Origin: Thermaerobacter marianensis
Lineage (GTDB): Bacteria > Bacillota > Sulfobacillia > DYIH01 > DYIG01
Direction: 5' to 3'
DNA length: 12,930 nucleotides
NCBI GenBank assembly: GCA_020723725.1
Contig: DYIG01000009.1
Span: 2,401 to 15,330, forward strand
The notes under the pieces are model-generated. The model made no database searches. It had not been told where the DNA came from and saw only the letters and a program-made list of their open reading frames with translations. Made by a program: the position numbers and the translations under genes. Every line of letters starts with the position of its first letter. The stretch's first letter is position 1. Below are positions 7,140 to 12,930 of this stretch, in pieces.

Positions 7140-8714
7140 CTATTTCTCGGGCTCAACTACAGCTTCGTTTTTTACAGCCCTGGACACTATTAAGGAGTGC
7201 CCGTCCATTTCGCGCGGCTGGTTAATTCCGAAGATATCCAATACGGTAGGGGCCACATCGGCCAGGGTTCCCGGACGCAGGGACCAATTCTCCAACCCGT
7301 TTCCTACAAGAATACAGGGGACTGGGTTGCTAGTATGTGCCGTGTAAGCCTGCCCCTGTTCATCGTCCACCATGCGCTCAGCATTGCCGTGGTCCGCTAC
7401 TATTAAAAGCATTCCATCCCTATTCAGGACAGCTTGCACCACCCTGGACAGGCACTCATCGACCACCTCAATGGCTTGAACGGCTGCGGGTAAGTTGCCC
7501 GTATGGCCGACCATATCAGGATTGGCAAAGTTCAAAACGACCAACCGGTAGTCGTTGTTTTCTATTTCATCTAGGAACCGCTGTGTCACCGCCCTGGCAT
7601 TCATTTCAGGGCATTGGTCATAGGTTGCAACTTTGGGCGAAGGGATCAGTACCCTTACCTCACCGGGGAAAACCTGCTCCTCTCCCCCATTGAAGAAGTA
7701 GGTAACATGGGCGTACTTCTCCGTTTCGGCAATGCGTAACTGCTTCCAGCCCTGACGGCTGACAACCTCCCCTAGGGTGTTTACAAGGTGTTCCCGTGGA
7801 AAGGCAACCTCGACGGGGAAAGCATCATCGTATCTGGTCATGGTTACCACCTTGAGGAAGAGCCTTTCGCGCGGGAAAGCTTCAAATTCATCGGACACGA
7901 AAGGACCTACAATTTGCCTGGCCCTGTCCGCACGAAAGTTGAAAAACACGACACCGGAGCCAGCTTCAATGAGCCCCAACGGTTTACCCGTATCACCAAT
8001 TATGACTGTGGGCTCAACGAACTCGTCCGTTTCGCCCCTTTCATATGCCATGTCAAGCGCTTCCGACGCGGTTCGGGCCGTATACCCGTGGCCGTGGACC
8101 AAGACCCTATACGCCTTCTCGGTTCTGTTCCATCGGCAATCCCGATCCATTGCATAATAACGCCCGGTAACACTCGCAATGCGGCCTATACCCAGGCGGG
8201 TCATTTCTTCCTCGAGTGATTGGATGTAACCCGCCGCGCTCCGGGGCAATACATCCCGCCCGTCGAGAAAGGCATGAACGTAAACATCTGTCACGCCATG
8301 CTCCTTAGCTAACCTTAAGAGGGCAAAGAGGTGTTTGATCTGGCTGTGCACCCCTCCATCCGAAAGCAAGCCCACGAGATGGAGCGGCCGACCACTGTCC
8401 CGGCAGAAGTCGGTCAACTGTACCAGGGCCGTGTTCGTGAAGAAGTCGCCACTGGCAATAGAACGGTGGATCCGGCTCAAATCCTGGTAGACGACACGTC
8501 CAGCCCCTAGATTGAGGTGGCCGACGTTGGAGTTGCCTGCCTGCCCTTCAAGAAGACCGGCGGCTTCGCCATCGGTCCTCAAGTAAGTATGCGGGTAGGT
8601 TTCCATAAGGTGATCCATAAAGGGTTTGCGAGCCAGAGCAATGGCATTCCCTTCCCACCGGGTGCTGATGCCCCAGCCGTCAAGCACAACCAACACAAAT
8701 AATCGGGGGATCAT
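7140..8714 (-). CDS. gpmI: 2,3-bisphosphoglycerate-independent phosphoglycerate mutase
   Basis: This enzyme interconverts 3- and 2-phosphoglycerate through a phosphoserine intermediate and needs manganese. The 524-aa length is within a few residues of the Bacillus enzyme. Visible active-site residues are Asp12 (VVLDGWG), the phosphorylated Ser62 (GNSNVGHLNLGAGR), His123 (SDGGVHSQ), DGRD at 151-154, FRADRARQ at 260-267, Lys333 (ETEKYAHVTYFFNGG), Asp400 and His404 (NPDMVGHTG), Asp441-His442 (VADHGNAE) and His460 (AHTSNPVP). The start is ATG at 8712-8714, with AGGAGG (8722-8727) 7 bases upstream. It is 38 bases downstream of tpiA and 23 upstream of eno. The stop is TAG. The alkaline-phosphatase-superfamily assignment is firm. 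Confidence 0.98.
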   Translation of the reverse strand: MIPRLFVLVVLDGWGISTRWEGNAIALARKPFMDHLMETYPHTYLRTDGEAAGLLEGQAGNSNVGHLNLGAGRVVYQDLSRIHRSIASGDFFTNTALVQLTDFCRDSGRPLHLVGLLSDGGVHSQIKHLFALLRLAKEHGVTDVYVHAFLDGRDVLPRSAAGYIQSLEEEMTRLGIGRIASVTGRYYAMDRDCRWNRTEKAYRVLVHGHGYTARTASEALDMAYERGETDEFVEPTVIIGDTGKPLGLIEAGSGVVFFNFRADRARQIVGPFVSDEFEAFPRERLFLKVVTMTRYDDAFPVEVAFPREHLVNTLGEVVSRQGWKQLRIAETEKYAHVTYFFNGGEEQVFPGEVRVLIPSPKVATYDQCPEMNARAVTQRFLDEIENNDYRLVVLNFANPDMVGHTGNLPAAVQAIEVVDECLSRVVQAVLNRDGMLLIVADHGNAERMVDDEQGQAYTAHTSNPVPCILVGNGLENWSLRPGTLADVAPTVLDIFGINQPREMDGHSLIVSRAVKNEAVVEPEK

Positions 8715-8721
8715 CCCGTTG

Positions 8722-8727
8722 CCTCCT
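8722..8727 (-). promoter_or_regulatory. Ribosome binding site of gpmI
   Basis: A perfect AGGAGG lies 7 bases before the ATG at 8712-8714, within the 38-base tpiA-gpmI gap. gpmI can therefore be translated without coupling to the interrupted tpiA, although premature termination in tpiA could still lower its mRNA by polarity. Confidence 0.7.
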
Positions 8728-8752
8728 AGAGGTCCGGTGAAACCTTTTTGAA

Positions 8753-9535
8753 TTACCCAGCCGCTGTAACTAAAGCGGCTTCGGCTATGCTGGAAAACGA
8801 ATCTGCTTTCAGACTGGCTCCCCCAACTAGGGCGCCGTCGATGTCTTCCTCTAAAATAAACTCGGATATATTTGCCGGAGTAACGCTTCCGCCATAAAGT
8901 ATTCGTAGAGAGGCAGCTGCCTGAGCAGACGTCAATTGGCCGACTGCACGCCTTATTAGGCGGGCCACCTCGGATGCGTCACTACCGTTGCTGGACCGTC
9001 CTGTGCCGATGGCCCATATCGGTTCATAGGCGATGGATATTTTGCTTACCTGCTCGGCAGACAGACCTGAAATGGCTGCGGTGACCTGGTTGGTAACCAG
9101 GGTTGCGGTTTCGCCTGCCTCACGCTGCTCCCAGGTTTCCCCCACGCAGATAATGGGAGTCAAACCGGCATCTATAGCAGCTCTAACCTTCCGAGCAACC
9201 ATCTCGTCTGTTTCACCAAAGTATTGGCGACGTTCGGAATGCCCGATAATCACGAAACGGCAGCCCGCATCGAGCAGCATCCCCGGCGAAACCTCGCCAG
9301 TATAGGCTCCCTAGGCCTCCCAATGAACATTCTGGGCGCCCAGCGCGATGTTTGACCCCTCTATTTCATTCCCCACAGGCAACAACCATGGAAAGGGTGG
9401 GCAAACCACCACTTCTACCCCCGAGATGTTTTGCAAATTGCTGCGCAACTGTTTGGCAAGTTCGGCTGCATCACCGTGCCCTTTATTCATCTTCCAGTTG
9501 CCAGCAATCAGGGGAGTACGCCCTGAACCTGCCAT
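8753..9535 (-). CDS. tpiA: Triosephosphate isomerase, reading frame interrupted by one in-frame TAG
   Basis: The enzyme interconverts dihydroxyacetone phosphate and glyceraldehyde-3-phosphate. Read through the TAG, the product is 260 residues in one frame, close to the usual 250-255. N-terminal: AGNWKMN with Asn13 and Lys15. TAG is codon 75, between HWEA and GAYTGEVSP, a surface-loop position where relatives carry variable residues such as K, Q, E or S. After it come IIGHSERR with the catalytic His99, AYEPIWAIGTG with the catalytic Glu171 and loop 6, the phosphate-binding YGGSV, and DGALVGGASL. There is no frameshift and no other lesion. Conservation on both sides argues against an old pseudogene. 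Taken as a real stop, it leaves a 74-aa fragment; an ATG at 9278-9280 could restart a 175-aa fragment. The start is ATG at 9533-9535, with AGAGGAGTG 6 bases upstream. Sequence error, recent nonsense mutation, or amber read-through remain open. Confidence 0.9.
9283..9300 (-). other. Hairpin 10 bases downstream of the in-frame TAG of tpiA
   Basis: On the minus strand, CTGGCGA (9294-9300) pairs with TCGCCGG (9283-9289) around a GGTT loop: seven pairs, one of them G-U. It begins 10 bases after the TAG (9311-9313). It also encodes the conserved TGEVSP segment, so it may simply reflect coding. Its location resembles where read-through-stimulating structures sit, and it lies immediately before the possible restart ATG at 9278-9280. 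Confidence 0.45.
9311..9313 (-). other. In-frame amber (TAG) codon, codon 75 of tpiA
   Basis: The minus-strand codons read CAT TGG GAG GCC TAG GGA GCC. Single-base neighbours of TAG include AAG (Lys), CAG (Gln), GAG (Glu) and TCG (Ser), which are residues found at this point in other triosephosphate isomerases. One substitution would therefore restore a normal enzyme. Confidence 0.9.
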
Positions 9536-9541
9536 TTATGC

Positions 9542-9550
9542 CACTCCTCT
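9542..9550 (-). promoter_or_regulatory. Ribosome binding site of tpiA
   Basis: AGAGGAGTG lies 6 bases before the ATG at 9533-9535. An intact, strong site argues that the gene is still meant to be translated despite the internal TAG. Confidence 0.7.
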
Positions 9551-9577
9551 CATCAAGAAAGAACTTCCACATAGAGA

Positions 9578-9601
9578 CGGTACCCGGATTCAAGGGTACC
9601 G
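9578..9601 (-). repeat. Perfect inverted repeat in the pgk-tpiA gap
   Basis: Arms CGGTACCC (9594-9601) and GGGTACCG (9578-9585) are exact reverse complements, separated by an 8-base loop, and begin 3 bases after the pgk stop. No T-run follows, so it is not a typical intrinsic terminator. An mRNA-stabilising or processing hairpin between two operon genes, or a protein site, is possible; its role is unknown. Confidence 0.55.
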
Positions 9602-9603
9602 AA

Positions 9604-10791
9604 TCAGGCGTCCAGGAGACATGAGATTCCGGGCAATTCTTTGCCTTCGAGGAACTCAAGCGAGGCGCCGCCTCCCGTTGAAACATGGTCCATTTTGCCG
9701 GCCAAGCCAGTGCGTTCAACAGCGGCAACGGAGTCGCCACCGCCAACGACTGTGAAAGCATCGCTCTCGGACAAGGCCTCTGCCATCCCCAAGGTCCCCA
9801 GCGCAAATTGCGGCCACTCGGCTACACCCATAGGACCGTTCCAGAAAACCATCCTGGCCTTCTTGATTGCCTCGGCGTACCTTTTAACTGTCATCGGGCC
9901 GATGTCCAACACCAGCCAGTCTTCCGGGATTTCATTAACCGGCACAATACGCTTATCAGCATCGGCCATAAAAAAGTTGCCGACGGCCACATCCAGGGGA
10001 AGGAGCAGTTCCTTGCCAGCTTCCCTGGCACGAGTAATAAGGTCTTCCGCAGCGGGAATCATCTCTTCCTGGACAAGCGACTTGCCCGTCTGATAGCCCA
10101 AAGCGCGCAGGAAGGTGTTGGCCATTCCCCCGCCGATGGCCAGCACATCGACCTTATCCAGGAGTTTCTGCAAAACGACCAGTTTGTCAGATACTTTAGC
10201 CCCACCAATGACGGCCGCAAAAGGGTGCTCGGGATCAAGGAGCGCCCCCAAGGACTTTATCTCTGCTTCGATAAGGAACCCGGCAACCGCCGGGAGATGG
10301 TGAGCCACCCCTTCAGTGGAAGCATGAGCCCTGTGTGCCGTACCGAAGGCGTCGTTCACGTAAACATCCGCCAGGGAAGCAAGCTTGCGGGCGAAATCGG
10401 GGTCGTTCTTTTCCTCCTCCGCGTAGAACCGTACGTTCTCAAGAAGGAGGACTTCTCCTGCCCCGAGGTTGCCGACAGCTTGCTCTACCTCCGGTCCGAT
10501 ACAATCCCCCACGAATTGAACCTTTGCCCCTAATAGTTCACCCAGCCTCTTGGCTACAGGTTGGAGGCTGTACTTCGGTTCACGCTTACCCTTGGGCCTC
10601 CCAAGGTGGGAACAAAGGATAACCCTGGCTTGCTCATTAATGAGATGTTTGATTGTGGGTAGAGCCCCGACGATCCGGGTGTCATCCGTAACCGTCCCCT
10701 TCTCATCCAGTGGGACATTGAAGTCCACCCTGACCAGGACCCGTTTGCCCCGAACATCCACGTCTCTAACTGTCTTCTTGTTTAAATTCAT
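9604..10791 (-). CDS. pgk: Phosphoglycerate kinase
   Basis: PGK transfers phosphate between 1,3-bisphosphoglycerate and ADP, one of the two ATP-yielding steps in the lower pathway. The 395-aa length is standard. The N-terminal substrate domain shows RVDFNVPL (21-28), SHLGRP (61-66), LLENVRFY (116-123) and NDAFGTAHRAHAS (146-158). The nucleotide domain shows GGAKVSDK (196-203), FWNGPMG (316-322), VVGGGDSVAAVE (348-359) and STGGGASLEFLEGK (371-384). The usual MGVFE reads MGVAE here (Ala324), with the nucleotide-binding Glu kept. The start is ATG at 10789-10791, with GGGGG 7 bases upstream. Between pyk and pgk lie 69 bases without a recognisable terminator or promoter, and another 68 bases with an inverted repeat separate it from tpiA. 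The stop is TGA. Confidence 0.98.
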   Translation of the reverse strand: MNLNKKTVRDVDVRGKRVLVRVDFNVPLDEKGTVTDDTRIVGALPTIKHLINEQARVILCSHLGRPKGKREPKYSLQPVAKRLGELLGAKVQFVGDCIGPEVEQAVGNLGAGEVLLLENVRFYAEEEKNDPDFARKLASLADVYVNDAFGTAHRAHASTEGVAHHLPAVAGFLIEAEIKSLGALLDPEHPFAAVIGGAKVSDKLVVLQKLLDKVDVLAIGGGMANTFLRALGYQTGKSLVQEEMIPAAEDLITRAREAGKELLLPLDVAVGNFFMADADKRIVPVNEIPEDWLVLDIGPMTVKRYAEAIKKARMVFWNGPMGVAEWPQFALGTLGMAEALSESDAFTVVGGGDSVAAVERTGLAGKMDHVSTGGGASLEFLEGKELPGISCLLDA

Positions 10792-10860
10792 AACTTAACC
10801 CCCAAGCTCCAACCCTTGGCAATCACGGGATAGATTTTACCAAACTTTTGGCCACCTGAC

Positions 10861-12606
10861 CTATAGGACCCTTGCTTCACCCTTGTAGACCAGCCCACGG
10901 GGGCTGTCCACTGTAACAACAGTTCCGTCTTCAATCAAACTAACAGCGGATGTGGCTTCCGCCACCAGAGGTTTACCAAGCCGCCTGCACAGACTAATCA
11001 CATCACCGGAGGGGGCAGACTCCATAACGATGGCAGATGCCCTCTGAAACAAGGGCTCCGACTCGGGGGAGACTTCGCGCAACACCAGAACATCCCCGTC
11101 CTGGAAACCGCCAGGAACACCATTATTGAGAACGGCCGCCCGGCCTTTGATAACCCTCTGACCGAGACCTGTACCCCGCACAAGGATTTGACCAACGGTA
11201 TGTACTTTAAGAAGGTTGGTCGACCCGGCCACCCCGACCGGCACACCCGCAGTTAAAACTACGGAGTCCCCTTGTCTTACAAGGCCCGCTTGAATGCACT
11301 CCAAAATAGTTTCATTTATGACCTCTTCGGTTGTCGGCAGGTCCTTGATCTTCAGGGGGACAACTCCCCATACCAAACGCAACCTGCGGAACACCTTTTC
11401 CACGGGTGTCGCGGCTATGATGGGCACGGAAGGCCGGTATTTCGCCACCATCCTCGCCGTATGACCAGTTTGCGTAGCCGTGATTATCGCTGAGGCCCCC
11501 AGGTTGAGGGCCGTAGTGCAGGTGGCGTGACTAATGGCGTCAGTGACAGTATGGGAGGGCTCCGGAACCGGCCGCTTCAGCTCCGACGGATGCATGCACA
11601 CTGCTTCATCTGTGCGATTGGCAATGGTGACCATGGTCCGGGTGGCTTCGATCGGGTACTCACCCGATGCAGTCTCTGCCGACATCATAACGGCATCCGT
11701 ACCGTCAATTATGGCATTGGCGACGTCACTGGCCTCTGCCCTGGTGGGGCGAGGGCTGTGAATCATCGACTCCAGCATCTGGGTTGCCGTCACCACGGGT
11801 TTACCGACCTGGTTGCAGCGTTTGATAATAAGCTTTTGTATAAGGGGAACCTCTTCAATGGGGCATTCCACCCCCATGTCACCGCGCGCCACCATTACGC
11901 CATCGGCAACCTCGAGAATCCCCTCCAGATTCTCAAACCCTTCCCGGTTTTCGATCTTGGCAATAATGGCGATGTCCCCGCCGGCATCCTCTATGACCCC
12001 GCGCACCTTGCGGATATCTTCCGCATTGCGCACAAAGGAGACGGCCAAGAAGTCTACTCCCTGTTCGACTCCGAAGCGGATATCCTTCTCATCCTCCTCG
12101 GAGAGAACAGGAAGGAGGATTCTGGCGCCCGGCAGGGTCAGCTTCTTACGGTCGCTTAAAACCCCTCCAGACAGGACCACGCAATGGACCTCGTCACCAA
12201 CAACCTCTTCAACTCGAAGGGTGATTTTACCGTCATCCAGAAGAAGCAGGTTGCCGATTGCAACCTGCTCCGTCAACGGGGCATACGCCACGTGAACAAC
12301 ATGCTGCGTCCCGGCAACCGCTCTTGTAGTTAGAGTGAACCTGTCCCCTGCTTCCAGGAACACGCGCGACTCCGTAAAGTTCCCAACCCTGATTTCCGGC
12401 CCTTTGGAGTCGAGCATAATCGCCACGACCTTGCCAGTACGCTCCATGGCCTGGCGCAGAAGGGCGATGGTCTCCGCATGAATCTCCCTGTTGGCATGGG
12501 AAAGATTTAATCTTGCAACATCCATTCCGGCCTCTATCAAGCCAACCATCATATCAAGTGAACGGCTTGATGGGCCAATGGTACAGATAACCTTTGTCCG
12601 GCGCAT
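10861..12606 (-). CDS. pyk: Pyruvate kinase with C-terminal PEP-utiliser-like domain
   Basis: Pyruvate kinase makes pyruvate and ATP from PEP. The 581-aa length is the long form of Gram-positive bacteria. The catalytic core (1 to about 475) shows TKVICTIGPSS, LNLSHA, LDSKGPEIR (65-73), AKIENREG with Lys217 and Glu219, ARGDMGVE with Asp243, TATQMLESM and RAEASDVANAIIDG. The extra C-terminal domain (about 485-581, GRAAVLNNG to GLVYKG) resembles the phosphohistidine domain of PEP-using enzymes, but the usual GGxTSHAA is replaced by SAPSGDVI: Asp535 stands where the histidine would be. The start is ATG at 12604-12606, with AGGGG 5 bases upstream and only 17 bases after gap. Its place between gap and pgk differs from the Bacillus gap-pgk-tpi-pgm-eno order, where pyk lies elsewhere. 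The stop is TAG. Confidence 0.97.
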   Translation of the reverse strand: MRRTKVICTIGPSSRSLDMMVGLIEAGMDVARLNLSHANREIHAETIALLRQAMERTGKVVAIMLDSKGPEIRVGNFTESRVFLEAGDRFTLTTRAVAGTQHVVHVAYAPLTEQVAIGNLLLLDDGKITLRVEEVVGDEVHCVVLSGGVLSDRKKLTLPGARILLPVLSEEDEKDIRFGVEQGVDFLAVSFVRNAEDIRKVRGVIEDAGGDIAIIAKIENREGFENLEGILEVADGVMVARGDMGVECPIEEVPLIQKLIIKRCNQVGKPVVTATQMLESMIHSPRPTRAEASDVANAIIDGTDAVMMSAETASGEYPIEATRTMVTIANRTDEAVCMHPSELKRPVPEPSHTVTDAISHATCTTALNLGASAIITATQTGHTARMVAKYRPSVPIIAATPVEKVFRRLRLVWGVVPLKIKDLPTTEEVINETILECIQAGLVRQGDSVVLTAGVPVGVAGSTNLLKVHTVGQILVRGTGLGQRVIKGRAAVLNNGVPGGFQDGDVLVLREVSPESEPLFQRASAIVMESAPSGDVISLCRRLGKPLVAEATSAVSLIEDGTVVTVDSPRGLVYKGEARVL

Positions 12607-12623
12607 TGAGACCCCTGTCTAGA

Positions 12624-12930
12624 CTAAAGTCCTTTTGCCGCGATGAGCTCCACCAGGTCCACGAGACGCTCGGAATAACCCCACTCGTTGTCATACCAGG
12701 AAACCACACTGACCAGGTTGTCAGCAACAACCGTGGTGCTAAGAGCGTCCACGATGGAAGAATATGTGGAACCCTTGTAATCCGAGGAAACGAGCGGCTC
12801 GTCCGAGACCCCGAGAACACCCTTTAGGGCGCCGTTGGCTGCCTCTTTGAGGGTTGCGTTAACCTCTTCGGCGGTCGTTTTGCGTGAAACCTGCGCCACA
12901 AGGTTAACAACCGAAACCGTCTGAACCGGA
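12624..12930 (-). CDS. gap: Glyceraldehyde-3-phosphate dehydrogenase, C-terminal part only
   Basis: About 101 codons of the 3' end are present; the gene continues beyond the right edge. GAPDH oxidises glyceraldehyde-3-phosphate to 1,3-bisphosphoglycerate with NAD(P). The frame from the edge reads PVQTVSVVNLVAQVSRKTTAEE, the usual post-catalytic strand (relatives have RVPTPNVSVVDL). It then reads LGVSDEPLVSSDYKGSTYSSIVDA and the family hallmark SWYDNEWGYSERLVDL near the C-terminus. The catalytic cysteine and the cofactor domain lie outside the window, so the paralogue type cannot be told. It is the first visible gene of the glycolytic run, 17 bases upstream of pyk. A short internal GTG is not a real start. 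The stop is TAG. Confidence 0.96.
   Translation of the reverse strand, partial: PVQTVSVVNLVAQVSRKTTAEEVNATLKEAANGALKGVLGVSDEPLVSSDYKGSTYSSIVDALSTTVVADNLVSVVSWYDNEWGYSERLVDLVELIAAKGL

Noticed and set aside
9278..9535. Frameshift as the cause of the broken tpiA
   Set aside because: The two halves are in the same frame, with exactly 10 codons between the TAG and the next ATG, so it is a single nonsense codon and not an indel.
9685..10533. Long plus-strand open frame of about 282 codons opposite pgk
   Set aside because: It is a shadow of pgk in an antisense frame. The minus-strand product is a complete textbook PGK, and the plus-strand translation has no recognisable domain.
10792..10860. Terminator or promoter between pyk and pgk
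   Set aside because: Only short, weak pairings (CCAAA with TTTGG) without a T-run, and no paired -35 and -10. I see only the pgk ribosome binding site there.
1..12930. Genome-wide reassignment of TAG to an amino acid
   Set aside because: Eight well-conserved genes end at TAG exactly where their families end, so TAG must normally terminate. Only limited or context-dependent decoding at tpiA remains possible.
1..12930. Mobile elements, CRISPR arrays, tRNA or rRNA genes
   Set aside because: I found no transposase or integrase motifs, no regularly spaced direct repeats and no cloverleaf-like segments. All space is taken by housekeeping, signalling and flagellar genes.

Overview
This window looks like the chromosome of an anaerobic, flagellated, spore-former-type Firmicute, most likely of the Desulfotomaculum/Pelotomaculum (Peptococcaceae) kind. 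That placement is an inference. It rests on protein flavour, moderate GC, strong GGAGG-type ribosome binding sites, frequent TTG/GTG starts, and a comF-yvyF-flgM-flgN-flgK order like that of Bacillus and relatives. All thirteen genes lie on the minus strand, so transcription runs from base 12930 toward base 1. No stretch above 300 bases lacks a gene.

The right half (12930 to 5818) is a lower-glycolysis operon in transcription order: gap (3' part only), pyk, pgk, tpiA, gpmI, eno. Together these convert glyceraldehyde-3-phosphate to pyruvate, or run the shared steps backwards in gluconeogenesis. Two things stand out. pyk sits between gap and pgk. tpiA is interrupted by one in-frame TAG codon at 9311-9313, while every catalytic residue on both sides is kept and the frame is unchanged. 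A GC-rich hairpin lies 10 bases past that TAG.

The middle (5817 to 2312) holds metK, with its own promoter (TTGACA, 18 bp, extended -10) in the eno-metK gap and a leader too short for a SAM riboswitch. Next come a small membrane-anchored protein with a glycosyltransferase-2-like core and an overlapping membrane diguanylate cyclase (membrane domain, GAF, GGDEF with intact inhibitory site).

The left part (2343 to 1) is comF (DNA-uptake phosphoribosyltransferase-like protein) followed by the late flagellar set yvyF, flgM (anti-sigma factor), flgN (chaperone) and the start of flgK (hook-filament junction). A good candidate for a sigma-D (sigma-28) promoter overlaps the yvyF stop codon, in the right place to drive flgM-flgN-flgK.

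Eight of the thirteen genes end in TAG, three in TAA and two in TGA. This bears directly on the tpiA puzzle: TAG is the ordinary stop here, so wholesale reassignment is unlikely. The tpiA TAG must be a sequence error, a real nonsense mutation, or a codon read through in a context-dependent way (suppression or pyrrolysine).
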